64,000 nt of DNA from an uncultured Eubacteriales bacterium (GCA_934643185.1 CAKUBN010000007.1:1-64000), one strand, 5' to 3'. Positions 1 through 8,160 are shown, numbered from the stretch's first letter. Notes: generated by a model from the sequence alone, not told the origin. Program-made: numbers and translations.

Positions 1-120
1 TCCAAAATGAAATGTAGGTATTTTTGTCGCTTACCTTTAGATATTTCACCTGTCTACTTGACAAGGGGCATATCAGGGGGTAACAGCACGGCTTATTTTT
101 TCAGTTCTCAAACCTTTTCT
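1..120. other. Window edge without a gene
   Basis: No convincing coding sequence is seen. The reverse strand carries a stretch around positions 52-72 (CCCTTGTCAAGTAGACAGG) that resembles the outer ends of some IS3-type insertion sequences, but the window stops before any transposase could be read, so this is only a hint. Confidence 0.25.
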
Positions 121-399
121 TCATATCCCAACAGACGCCAAGAAAATCTCATAGGCATCGTTAAAAGAGTCATACGGCGTAGGGTTGCCGCCGTTTGTGC
201 TCTTGCACTGGTTGTCGGAGTATTCCTCGCCCACGGCTAAAAGCTCGCCGGGGTAAAGCTCCACGCCCGCTTCCTGCGCCAGTGCACAAAACGAGAGGAT
301 TGGCTCCGTGTTTTCGCGCGTTTTCAGCAGAGCTTCGCGCAAAGCTTCGTCCTTTTTCGCAAGCTCCGTCAGCTTTTCGAGCTTTTCAAATGTGTTCAT
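121..399 (-). CDS. Small conserved protein, function unknown (92 aa)
   Basis: I do not recognise this family with certainty. The first 60 residues are helical and charged (MNTFEKLEKLTELAKKDEAL), followed by an AQEAGVELYPGEL segment that loosely recalls Nif11-type leader domains, then a distinctive tail YSDNQCKSTNGGNPTPYDSF. There is no signal peptide or membrane segment, so it should be cytosolic. A start at 399 is preferred over the upstream codon at 417 because GAGGGG lies about six bases before it. It lies 36 bp downstream of the next gene on the same strand, so the two are probably co-transcribed. Whether the Nif11 likeness means a natural-product precursor is open; no maturation enzyme is visible nearby. 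Confidence 0.6.
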   Translation of the reverse strand: MNTFEKLEKLTELAKKDEALREALLKTRENTEPILSFCALAQEAGVELYPGELLAVGEEYSDNQCKSTNGGNPTPYDSFNDAYEIFLASVGI

Positions 400-435
400 A
401 CATTCCCCTCGCTTCACTAAATGGATAAATTCAGT

Positions 436-921
436 TTAGCAAAGTTCGGGGTCGTTGTCAAACGCTGTTTTCAGATAAGCGGAAAGCCGCTCTGTTTCCG
501 CCCGCACTGCGTCTTTCGTGCACAGGTTTTCCGCGGCCATCGCGTCTCCCACGGCGCAAAAATAGCGGTACAAGCTTTCCGTCATGGAAGCGCCGCGGCT
601 AAGCCCCGTATGGCGGCGCATAATGGCCTTATCTGCCCGCACAAAATATGAAAAAGCTTCCGGCACATCGTCTTTCATCTCTTTACAGGCACACTGCCAC
701 GCTTCCGCCGTATTTTCCTTGCCCGTCAGTGCGTTCAAAAACGTCGCTTCCCGCTCCGTCACACCGTCGTTCGACAAAATACGCGTCACAAATAAAACGG
801 TATCCGAAAGCAGCACTTCCCGCAGGCCGGTTTTCGTTTTTCCGTCTGCCGGCAGCATCTCATCGATCAAGTCACAGCAGTTATACAGCTGCTTTAAAAG
901 CTCCCTCGCCTCGTAAACCAT
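436..921 (-). CDS. Hypothetical protein, possibly TerB-like (161 aa)
   Basis: Predicted all-helical soluble protein. The middle part (LFVTRILSNDGVTEREATFL) has the look of a TerB-like helical domain in which an acidic residue follows a short turn, but the match is weak and no function should be read into it. The start at 921 has a GGGGAGG ribosome site seven bases upstream; the in-frame GTG further out (936) lies inside that site and is rejected. It is transcribed away from the XRE regulator at 1060 and precedes the 92-residue gene, with which it likely forms a two-gene unit. Confidence 0.6.
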   Translation of the reverse strand: MVYEARELLKQLYNCCDLIDEMLPADGKTKTGLREVLLSDTVLFVTRILSNDGVTEREATFLNALTGKENTAEAWQCACKEMKDDVPEAFSYFVRADKAIMRRHTGLSRGASMTESLYRYFCAVGDAMAAENLCTKDAVRAETERLSAYLKTAFDNDPELC

Positions 922-1059
922 CCTCTTCCTCCCCACTCATCCGGCACTTTCTCTTGCATTTTTACATTATAGTCTATTTAACGACCATAGTCAAGAACAG
1001 AACGATTGCATAAGATAAAGGTACATAGATATTTTATGCAGAGAAAGCGAGGGGAAGCT

Positions 1060-1278
1060 ATGGTCGTGTACACACCTTTTTGGAACACACTGCGCAGCTC
1101 GGGAGAATCCACCTATACGCTCATCAAAAATCACCATATTTCGAGCTCCACCATCGATAAGCTGCGCCACAATAAGCCGCTCAACACCACCACGATCAAC
1201 GACCTCTGCCGCATCTTAAACTGCAAAGTGGAAGACATCCTCCTCTATGTCCCCAGCGACGACGACCAGATCTTATAA
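1060..1278 (+). CDS. XRE/Cro-type helix-turn-helix regulator (72 aa)
   Basis: Short one-domain DNA-binding protein. The order of elements fits a Cro/C1 fold: a first helix (FWNTLRSSGESTYTLIKN), the turn and recognition helix (ISSSTIDKLRHN), then the family-typical closing segment TTTINDLCRILNCKVEDIL. No ligand or dimerisation domain follows, so it probably dimerises through the helical core. The start at 1060 is chosen because GAGGGG sits five bases upstream. It lies just beyond the left end of the integrated element and reads toward it; it belongs to the chromosome rather than to the element because it is outside the direct repeat. Targets are unknown. Confidence 0.75.
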   Translation: MVVYTPFWNTLRSSGESTYTLIKNHHISSSTIDKLRHNKPLNTTTINDLCRILNCKVEDILLYVPSDDDQIL

Positions 1279-1334
1279 AAACGCCCCGGGCGCATCGGCT
1301 GCTGCACAGCTTCGTGCGTTCGGGGCTCTGCTTT

Positions 1335-1487
1335 ACGCAAAAATGCTCCCAGTCAACCGACCGGGAGCATCTTTTATGCTTTAATATGCAATTTTCAGAA
1401 GCAATTCTTACTTGGAAGCCTCTTCAACAGCAACAGCGCAAGCAACGGTTGCACCGACCATCGGGTTGTTGCCCATGCCGATGAGAC
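1335..1487 (-). repeat. Left 153-bp direct repeat (outer attachment site)
   Basis: Matches 5156-5308 base for base apart from two changes in the loop of the terminator hairpin (1356-1357, AA-C versus CG-C context). It contains, on the reverse strand, the last 26 codons and stop of the GGGtGRT gene (1408-1487) followed by that gene's terminator. Identity stops abruptly at 1487/5308. This copy is the displaced original 3' end of the gene; the intact gene is completed by the other copy. Confidence 0.9.
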
Positions 1488-1590
1488 GTTTGCACGCACG
1501 CCAAAAAGCATAAAAACACGTAAAAATGGGCTGATTTTCCCTAAAACCGGTCACATGATATAGAGCATTTCACGTTTGCACACAACTGAA

Positions 1591-1628
1591 TGTGGACAAA
1601 TGTGGACAAAAAATTCTCGTCCACGTGA
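1591..1628. promoter_or_regulatory. Putative integrase arm sites, left end
   Basis: Two tandem TGTGGACAAA units (1591-1600 and 1601-1610) are followed by an inverted GTCCACGTGA (1619-1628). The same units recur at the other end of the element, inside the repeats, which fits arm-type binding sites of a tyrosine integrase with an N-terminal arm-binding domain. The rest of 1488-1861 shows no gene. Confidence 0.55.
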
Positions 1629-1861
1629 TATGTTTATTATATCAGATTTTCGGCTTTTTCGCAAGATCACTGCTCCTATACCTATATAAATAGGAATGCC
1701 ACTGCATCATCGTTAAACAACAGTAATCCGCTTTCAAACTCGCACATCTTCACGCGCAAATACATCGGCTTTATTTTTGCGGTCAGTGTATACGTATAAC
1801 ACCTATTACCTGTTTATACACTCAAAGTACGCACCGTAGTTTTAAGAACCGGATATACACG

Positions 1862-2589
1862 TCAGTTTTGCTCTTTTGAAACAAAATCAGGCACACGAAT
1901 ATCTTGCCAATCGGATACATCACATTGGCCGCCGTTATCGTCCTCTCCTACAGCAATTACAGTCCCATCAGACTTCAACCCTAAGCTATGCAACCCTCCA
2001 GCACTAATTGCGGCAATGTCATTCCAAGTCTCTACATCACACTGTCCTCTCCATTTATCACCGGCAGCAACTACTGTGCCATCAGACTTCAATCCTAAAG
2101 AGTGATCCCAACCTCCCGCACTAATTGACACAATGTCATTCCAAAAGCTCACATTACATTGACCATATAAATTATATCCTGCTGCTACCACTGTGCCATC
2201 CGACTTTAGCCCTAAGGTATGGCTCTCTCCTGCACTAATTGCTACAATGTCATTCCAGGCATCTACATCACACTGTCCATCTCCATTATCTCCTGTAGCC
2301 ACCACTGTGCCATCAATCTTTAATCCCACGGTATAGTAGTCACCTGCACTGATCGCTATAATATCATCCCAAGAACTCACATCACACTGACCATATCTAT
2401 TATAACCTTTGGCAACCACTGTACCATCAGCTTTAAGCACCACTGTATGTTCACTTCCTGCACTAATTGCCACAGCGTTATTAATGTCATCTAAATCACA
2501 TTGACCATCATCATTGAGTCCCGCAGCTACTACTGTTCCATCGCCCTTTAATCCCATCGTGAGAAGCCCACCCGAACTAATTGATACAC
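1862..2589 (-). pseudogene. RCC1-repeat beta-propeller protein, 5' end missing
   Basis: The frame encodes six repeats of about 38 residues with the pattern GLKxDGTVVAxG, GQCDV, WNDI, ISAG, typical of bacterial RCC1-like propellers. The repeat frame continues upstream of the first possible start (residues SISSGGLLT lead straight into the first repeat) and then breaks at about 2577-2589, where primase-coding sequence on the other strand begins. A complete propeller needs about seven blades plus an N-terminus, so the gene is truncated. It ends with a short tail DFVSKEQN. The family usually forms interaction surfaces; no enzymatic role can be inferred. Whether the fragment is translated is unknown. 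Confidence 0.75.
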
Positions 2590-3605
2590 CAGAAGGAGAA
2601 ATTCATCTGGATACCGGTAAGATTGAAACACACGATCCAAATCATCTTCTCACACGTATGACAAGATATTCACCTTCCTCTCAGGGCGCTGAGCGTTGGA
2701 GAGAGTTCTTGTTGCAAATCTCATGTGGAGACGAAACTGTCGCAGAATTCCTTCAGCAATTCGCGGGTATGGCTGCCATTGGAAAAGTTTATGAAGAACG
2801 ACTGGTTATCGCGATCGGAAGCGGCGGAAATGGTAAAAGCACATTTTTTAACGCAGTACAAGATGTTTTGGGAGATTATGCCGGAACAATTCGTTCCGAA
2901 TTACTGGTCGCCAGTAATGACAGTGGCAAAAAATTTGAATATGCACGCCTTCGCGGAAAGCGCTTTCTCATTGCAGAAGAACTTGAAGAGGGTAAACAGT
3001 TGGATACCGCAGCTCTAAAACACCTGTGCAGCACCGGAGATATTAACGCGCAATTCAAAGGAAAAGACATTTTTACATTCAAGCCATCTCATTCGGCAGT
3101 ATTATGCACAAATCATATGCCTGCCGTAAAATCGAATGACAGCGGTACTTGGGATCGCCTTGTCGTAATTCCCTTTAACGGAAGATTCCGTCATAAAGAG
3201 TCCGAAATCAAAAACTACGGAGCATATTTAGTCGAACATTGCGGTGGTGCTATCCTAAAATGGATTGTCGAAGGCAGTAAAAAGTACATTAAAAACGACT
3301 ATAAGCTGGTCATCCCGAGAAAGATACAAGAAGCGACCGAAAACTATCAAAGCGAAAACGACTGGTCTGCTGATTTTTTTGAGGAGTACCTCATTTTTAA
3401 TCCGGAACTGGTTTCCACGGGAAGTGAATTGTATGAGGCGTATAAATGCTACAGTTACAACACCGGCACAACTGCATTACCGCAAAACATTGTGCTCCCC
3501 AGAATCGCCTTACACACAGATGTTGTTAAAAAGCGCACAAATAAAGGGACACGCTATACAGGCGTTGGTATAAGAAAATCCGTTGACTCGTGGGAAACTG
3601 TGTAA
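2577..3605 (+). pseudogene. Phage/plasmid primase-helicase (D5/P4 type), N-terminus missing
   Basis: The preserved part is the superfamily-3 helicase half used by phages and satellite elements to start replication. Visible are the linker LIDTPEGEIHLDTGK, Walker A GSGGNGKST, a Walker B region RFLIAEELEEG and the SF3 motif C with sensor CTNHMPAVKSND, ending in a C-terminal D5-like region. The primase-polymerase domain and the D5 N-terminal part that should precede residue 1 are absent; instead the open frame runs back into antisense RCC1 sequence. Homology starts at about 2577. Family members are usually 450-800 residues, against about 340 here. Probably inactive as a primase; helicase activity cannot be excluded. 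Confidence 0.8.
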
Positions 3606-3806
3606 GAGGTGTAGTGCAAATAGCTTTGAGTAGATTTTTAGTATTTCTATTTAGAGTTTACTCTGTATACCCTACACACCCTACATATAATAAATATGGG
3701 GGAAATTACCTTTCCACCCTCCTGCGTCGGGCGTCAAATCACCGCTGCGCGTTGATCTGACTTGTGAGATGAAAAGGTATCCCCCATACTCCCTTAACCA
3801 AAGATC

Positions 3807-5078
3807 TCAAATGACTTTTTTGAACATATTCTCAATTACCGCATTTCCTTGTTCACGTATTGTATCCGTTACATGTTGATAAATGTTCATAGTAACCTCA
3901 ATTTTCTTATGTCCAAGCCTTTGCTGCACGTATTTTAGTGGAGCGCCCTCTTCTATGAGCATCGTTGCATGTGTATGCCGCAAACTGTGAAAATCGAATT
4001 CCGGAATACGCAGTTCTTCATGAATAGCCCGTGAAGCGTACTGCATCGTACGCGGGTGTATGTATTCGCCATTTTCGCGCCTGCACAAAAGCAACACTTC
4101 ATGACCGATCGTACCTTCCGTAATTCGTCTATTTGCATCTTCATAATACCGTTTGTACCTATTATCAAAGTACTTTTTCGCCCGATCTTGTCTTTGATAT
4201 TCACGGGACAAAAGCTCGGTCATCTGTTTATCCATTTCTATTGTACGGTACGATTCATATTTTGGAGTAGAAAAATACCAAAATCCTGCATCGCTGCACT
4301 TTGTGCCGTTGGCTTCCTTTTTCTTTTCTTTGCTCCTTGCATTTTGCTTCCATTGTACCTGCTTTGAAACTGTCAATCTCCCATTTTTCAGGTCGATGTC
4401 ATCCCATGTTAACGCATACACCTCGCTAATGCGCAATCCGCAATGATACCCTAACATGATCGGAATATAAGACGTGCTTTCTTCTGGGAATCGCTCAAAA
4501 ATCTTTTTCATCTTATCTGCTGAAAGATAACTATGCGGAGATGATCTTGTCGGAACAGCTGTTATTTCACTTCTCGGAATTTTCAAATACTCCGCCGGAG
4601 ATGACGAAATCAACTCTTGGTCAACAGCATATCGCAGAGATTTTGAGAGAATCCCACGTAAAACGCTGAGCGTATTCTTTGAATATCCTTCATCATACTT
4701 CTTCTGGATGAATTTTTGTAAGCGCGTTCTTTTGAGTTTATCAAGCTGATACATTCCCAATTCCGGCTTAATGTGGTTTTCAATCCGCTTTCGGTAATTT
4801 GAAATTGTGGTTTCCTTTAAGCTATATCTACAATCATTCTGCATCCATTCATCCAAAAAATCTGAAAAGCTGATTTGTGCTGTTTTTTCTGCCGCACCAC
4901 ACAAAGCATATTCCTTTAGCGCTTCCGTTCCGGCTTTTCTCGCTTCCTTCGCAGATAAAAATCCGCCTTTACTCATCCATTTCCGCTCACTACCGATCGA
5001 AGCTATTTCAAATCGGTATTCATACGTTTTTCCGTACTTCACAGATTTTCGCTCACGTACCATTACTTCGCTTGTCAT
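3807..5078 (-). CDS. int: Tyrosine recombinase/integrase (423 aa)
   Basis: Catalyses site-specific integration and excision of the element. The domain order is typical of phage and ICE integrases of Firmicutes: an N-terminal arm-binding domain (about residues 1-55, with GGFLSAKEARKAGTEAL), a SAM-like core-binding domain (about 65-170, FSDFLDEWMQ onward) and the catalytic domain. Catalytic residues are visible as the first Arg in YHCGLRISEVYAL, HSLRH for the HxxR box, LGHKKIE for the second His and the nucleophilic Tyr in NIYQHV. The gene is complete. It begins 78 bp inside the right repeat with its 5' end toward the attachment site, and putative arm sites lie between. No excisionase gene is recognised. 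Confidence 0.92.
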   Translation of the reverse strand: MTSEVMVRERKSVKYGKTYEYRFEIASIGSERKWMSKGGFLSAKEARKAGTEALKEYALCGAAEKTAQISFSDFLDEWMQNDCRYSLKETTISNYRKRIENHIKPELGMYQLDKLKRTRLQKFIQKKYDEGYSKNTLSVLRGILSKSLRYAVDQELISSSPAEYLKIPRSEITAVPTRSSPHSYLSADKMKKIFERFPEESTSYIPIMLGYHCGLRISEVYALTWDDIDLKNGRLTVSKQVQWKQNARSKEKKKEANGTKCSDAGFWYFSTPKYESYRTIEMDKQMTELLSREYQRQDRAKKYFDNRYKRYYEDANRRITEGTIGHEVLLLCRRENGEYIHPRTMQYASRAIHEELRIPEFDFHSLRHTHATMLIEEGAPLKYVQQRLGHKKIEVTMNIYQHVTDTIREQGNAVIENMFKKVI

Positions 5079-5112
5079 ATTAAAGCTCTTTCCGTCCGTT
5101 TACATTCATCCA

Positions 5113-5152
5113 TGTGGACAAATGTGGACAAATTAAATTTCACGTGGACAAA
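5113..5152. promoter_or_regulatory. Putative integrase arm sites, right end
   Basis: Two tandem TGTGGACAAA units (5113-5132) and a third CACGTGGACAAA (5141-5152) lie between the integrase start and the right repeat. They match the left-end cluster. They could also serve as an autoregulatory operator for the integrase gene. Confidence 0.5.
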
Positions 5153-5155
5153 AAC

Positions 5156-5308
5156 ACGCAAAAATGCTCCCAGTCACGCGACCGGGAGCATCTTTTATGC
5201 TTTAATATGCAATTTTCAGAAGCAATTCTTACTTGGAAGCCTCTTCAACAGCAACAGCGCAAGCAACGGTTGCACCGACCATCGGGTTGTTGCCCATGCC
5301 GATGAGAC
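5156..5308 (-). repeat. Right 153-bp direct repeat (inner attachment site)
   Basis: Second copy of 1335-1487. It supplies the last 26 codons, stop codon and terminator to the GGGtGRT gene. All 80 coding bases are identical to the outer copy, so the protein is unchanged by the integration. Confidence 0.9.
5158..5193 (-). terminator. Terminator of the GGGtGRT operon (within the repeat)
   Basis: Hairpin ATGCTCCC...GGGAGCAT with a T run on the reverse strand. A second copy lies at 1337-1372 in the left repeat; only the loop differs between them. Confidence 0.8.
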
Positions 5309-6227
5309 CCATCATCTCAACGTGTGCCGGAACAGAGGAGGAACCTGCGAACTGTGCATCGGAGTGCATACGGCCCATGGTATCGGTCATGCCGTAAGAG
5401 GAAGGACCGGCAGCCATGTTATCCGGATGCAGCGTACGGCCTGTGCCGCCGCCGGAAGCAACGGAGAAGTACTTCACGCCGTTCTCATTGCACCACTTCT
5501 TGTAGGTACCTGCAACAGGATGCTGGAATCTGGTCGGGTTGGTGGAGTTACCGGTGATGGAAACGCCGACGTTCTCGAGCTTCATGATTGCAACGCCTTC
5601 CGGAACGTTATCTGCGCCGTAGCACTTAACGTCCGCACGCGGGCCGTTGGAATAAGCCTTTTCGCTGACAACCTTAACTTCTTCCGTGTACGGGTCGAAC
5701 TCGGTCTCAACATACGTAAAGCCGTTGATTCTGGAGATGATGAAGGCAGCGTCCTTGCCGAGGCCGTTGAGGATAACGCGCAGCGGCTTCGTTCTGACCT
5801 TGTTCGCGTTCAGAGCGATCTTGATAGCACCCTCAGCAGCTGCGAAGGACTCGTGGCCAGCCAGGAATGCGAAGCACTCGGTCTCCTCGGAAAGGAGCAT
5901 TTTGCCCAGATTGCCGTGGCCGAGGCCGACCTTACGGTTTTCAGCAACAGAGCCCGGGATGCAGAATGCCTGCAGGCCGATGCCGATAGCGGCAGCAGCG
6001 TCAGCAGCCTTCGTGCAGCCCATCTTGATAGCAATCGCGCAGCCTACGGTGTAAGCCCACTTTGCGTTCTCAAAGCAAATCGGCTGTGTTTCCTGTACGA
6101 TGGTGTACGGGTCGATGCCCTTCTCTTCGCAGATGGTCTTGCACTCATCAATGGAATTGATGCCGTATTCTTTCAGGACGGAGAGGATTTTCGCCTCACG
6201 TCTCTCATAACCTTCAAATGTAGCCAT
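5229..6227 (-). CDS. GGGtGRT protein (332 aa)
   Basis: The family is named for the glycine-rich motif seen here as SGGGTGRTLHPD near residue 262. It occurs next to an IscU-like scaffold in anaerobes and has no established reaction. The protein has no membrane segment or signal peptide; Cys residues are scattered (KTICEEKG, NAKWAYTVGCAIA, QAFCIPG, VKCYG, KKWCNENG), which would allow metal or cluster contact. A GGAGG site lies nine bases before the start. It is the second gene of a pair, 14 bp after the scaffold. Its last 26 codons come from the integrated element's copy of the attachment site. I infer a role linked to Fe-S cluster or iron handling from the partner only. Confidence 0.85.
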   Translation of the reverse strand: MATFEGYERREAKILSVLKEYGINSIDECKTICEEKGIDPYTIVQETQPICFENAKWAYTVGCAIAIKMGCTKAADAAAAIGIGLQAFCIPGSVAENRKVGLGHGNLGKMLLSEETECFAFLAGHESFAAAEGAIKIALNANKVRTKPLRVILNGLGKDAAFIISRINGFTYVETEFDPYTEEVKVVSEKAYSNGPRADVKCYGADNVPEGVAIMKLENVGVSITGNSTNPTRFQHPVAGTYKKWCNENGVKYFSVASGGGTGRTLHPDNMAAGPSSYGMTDTMGRMHSDAQFAGSSSVPAHVEMMGLIGMGNNPMVGATVACAVAVEEASK

Positions 6228-6241
6228 TTCTCGTGCCCTCC

Positions 6242-6934
6242 TTATTCCTTGCGCGGGTCGATGTACTTAACGGCCTCATTGAATCTGCCGTATGTACCCA
6301 TAGACTTCTTGTACGCCTCGTTCGGCTCCATGCCGGCCTTGATGAAGTCGGTCATCTTGCCGAGGGAAACGAACTCGTAGCCGATAACCTGGTCGTCAGC
6401 GTCGAGTGCCATTCTGGTGCAGTAGCCTTCGGTCATCTCAAGATAACGAACGCCCTTTGCCTTTGTGCCGTACATGGTACCGACCATGGAGCGTGCGCCC
6501 TTACCAAGGTCTTCCATGCCTGCGCCGATAACAAGACCGCCCTCGGAGAAAGCAGACTGGGAACGGCCATAAACGATCTGGAGGAACAGCTCGCGCATAG
6601 CGGTGTTAATCGCATCACATACAAGGTCCGTGTTCAGAGCTTCCATAACGGTCTTGCCCGGGAGGATCTCTGCTGCCATTGCAGCGGAGTGCGTCATGCC
6701 GGAGCAGCCGACGGTCTCAACGAGCGCTTCCTCAATGATGCCGTCCTTAACGTTCAGGGAAAGCTTGCAAGCGCCCTGCTGCGGTGCACACCAGCCTACA
6801 CCGTGGGTGTAACCGGAAATGTCCTTAACTTCCTTTGCCTGTACCCACTTGCCCTCTTCCGGGATGGGAGCCGGACCGTGCTTCGGGCCCTTGGCTACAA
6901 TACACATCTCTTCCACTTCTTTGGAATAATTCAT
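6242..6934 (-). CDS. Iron-sulfur cluster assembly scaffold protein, IscU-like (230 aa)
   Basis: Scaffold on which Fe-S clusters are probably built. The N-terminal 45 residues are an extension; from about residue 45 the IscU/NifU-like fold appears with conserved cysteines in GVGWCAPQQGAC, VGCSGM and DLVCDAI. It is longer than classical IscU (about 130 residues), in line with the version that pairs with GGGtGRT proteins. The start at 6934 is chosen over an upstream frame to 7048 because AAAGGAGT lies nine bases before it and the upstream residues look random. First gene of a two-gene operon with the GGGtGRT gene. No cysteine desulfurase is nearby. Confidence 0.85.
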   Translation of the reverse strand: MNYSKEVEEMCIVAKGPKHGPAPIPEEGKWVQAKEVKDISGYTHGVGWCAPQQGACKLSLNVKDGIIEEALVETVGCSGMTHSAAMAAEILPGKTVMEALNTDLVCDAINTAMRELFLQIVYGRSQSAFSEGGLVIGAGMEDLGKGARSMVGTMYGTKAKGVRYLEMTEGYCTRMALDADDQVIGYEFVSLGKMTDFIKAGMEPNEAYKKSMGTYGRFNEAVKYIDPRKE

Positions 6935-7116
6935 AAGTGGTACTCCTTTCGGTTCCAGTTTTATTTGGCAGACTTCGCGCAGAAGAGAGCCGCAGCGAAA
7001 AAGCGCCGCCCGCATCCCGCAAAAAGCCATTTTACTGATTTTCTTCATTATAGCTTTTTTTCATGCGTTTCGCAAGGGGCAAAATACACATTTCGCGAAA
7101 AAAGCGCACAATATAC

Positions 7117-7143
7117 GCAAAAAGGAGCGCCGCAGCGCCCCTT
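7117..7143 (-). terminator. Terminator after the nucleotidyltransferase gene
   Basis: On the reverse strand GGGGCGC-TGCG-GCGCTCC is followed by TTTTT. It lies 24 bp after the stop of the gene at 7167. Confidence 0.8.
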
Positions 7144-7166
7144 TTGTATCTTATTTCGGTTTGAAA

Positions 7167-8087
7167 TTACTTCCAAAGCGGGTCGGGATATGTGCCGTTT
7201 TGCATCATCTCGGCAAGCGCCGCCATCACGACGGGCTTATCGGCCTTATACGTCACGCCGAACCACTTGTCCGCCGATTTTAAAACCGTCACGTCTGCCT
7301 TGCCGTCGCGAATCTGGTCATTGACGACAAACGGCAGGAAGTATTCCGCTTTCAGCGGGTTCTTCGGCACATCGTTCTCGAGGAACGAGACGAAATCCTT
7401 CTTCAATGCGTCTACAAAGTCCGGCGTAAAGCCCCACAGGTTCATGGAAACGGTCGTGTCCTCATCGAGCGCGTGCCACGTTGCGCCGTCGTCCTCGGTG
7501 TAAGCCGGGCCGTCCTCGCGCTTTTCAATGTGCGTGCGCTCCACGATGGTATCCAACACACCGTCTTTCTCCACGCATACGCCGCGTGCCACATGGCCGT
7601 TTTCGGTCAGCGTGTTTTTCAGATGGTAGCCCACCATCGCCCAATGTGCCTTTTCACCGTCTTCCTTCACGTTCCGGAGGAACGCGCCGATCTTCTTAAA
7701 CGCCTCGCCGCCATAGAAATCGTCCGCGTTGATGACGACAAACGGCGCATCAATGTGGTCGCGTGCCGCCAAAACGGCGTGGCCCGTGCCCCACGGCTTC
7801 TCGCGGCCTTCCGGCACCGTAAAGCCCTCCGGCAGGTCATCCAACTTCTGGAAAACATACTCGACCTGCACGTACTTCGATACGCGGTCGCCGATAACCT
7901 CTTTAAAGTCCTCAAAAAGCTGCTCCTTGATGATGAAGATTACCTTGGAAAAACCCGCCTGCACGGCATCAAAAACAGAAAAATCCATGATAATCTCGCC
8001 GTTTTTTCCAACGGGATCGATCTGCTTCAGGCCGCCGTAACGGCTGCCCATACCGGCCGCCATAACAACTAAAATCGGTTTTTTCAT
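7167..8087 (-). CDS. Sugar-phosphate nucleotidyltransferase (306 aa)
   Basis: GT-A fold NTP transferase that would activate a sugar or alcohol phosphate with a nucleoside triphosphate. The N-terminal signature VVMAAGMGSRYGGLKQ is the nucleotide-binding loop; FVVINADDFYGGEAF carries the metal-binding Asp pair, and WGTGHAVLAA is the sugar-side loop. The specificity cannot be read; UTP-glucose-1-phosphate type enzymes are the closest general group. The start at 8087 has AAAGGAC about nine bases upstream; the in-frame codon at 8120 is less likely. It lies downstream of the LCP wall protein, so a role in cell-surface polymer synthesis is a reasonable inference. Confidence 0.8.
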   Translation of the reverse strand: MKKPILVVMAAGMGSRYGGLKQIDPVGKNGEIIMDFSVFDAVQAGFSKVIFIIKEQLFEDFKEVIGDRVSKYVQVEYVFQKLDDLPEGFTVPEGREKPWGTGHAVLAARDHIDAPFVVINADDFYGGEAFKKIGAFLRNVKEDGEKAHWAMVGYHLKNTLTENGHVARGVCVEKDGVLDTIVERTHIEKREDGPAYTEDDGATWHALDEDTTVSMNLWGFTPDFVDALKKDFVSFLENDVPKNPLKAEYFLPFVVNDQIRDGKADVTVLKSADKWFGVTYKADKPVVMAALAEMMQNGTYPDPLWK

Positions 8088-8160
8088 AGCTAAATTGTCC
8101 TTTCTCGTCTGCGGCATCACACCGCCATATGTACAGGTTCGGTCACGCGACCGTCAGGGG

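Larger units (their letters stand above)
1488..5308. mobile_element. 3.8-kb integrated element in the 3' end of the GGGtGRT gene
   Basis: The unit length is 3,821 bp, set by the spacing of the two 153-bp repeats. It carries a tyrosine integrase next to its right end, a 5'-truncated phage-type primase/helicase, and a 5'-truncated RCC1-repeat gene. Base composition is more AT-rich than the flanking chromosome. The right repeat restores the C-terminus of the target gene, the classic outcome of site-specific integration by a tyrosine recombinase, here in a protein gene instead of a tRNA gene. No capsid, relaxase or conjugation genes are present, so it is a small mobilisable remnant or satellite. 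The 200 bp between the primase and integrase genes (3606-3806) show no gene. Confidence 0.85.

Noticed and set aside
1488..5308. Complete prophage
   Set aside because: No structural, packaging or lysis genes; only integrase, a primase fragment and an RCC1 fragment are present.
5112..7324. Long forward-strand frames opposite the GGGtGRT and scaffold genes
   Set aside because: Shadows of GC-biased codon use; no family motif, while the reverse-strand genes are well supported.
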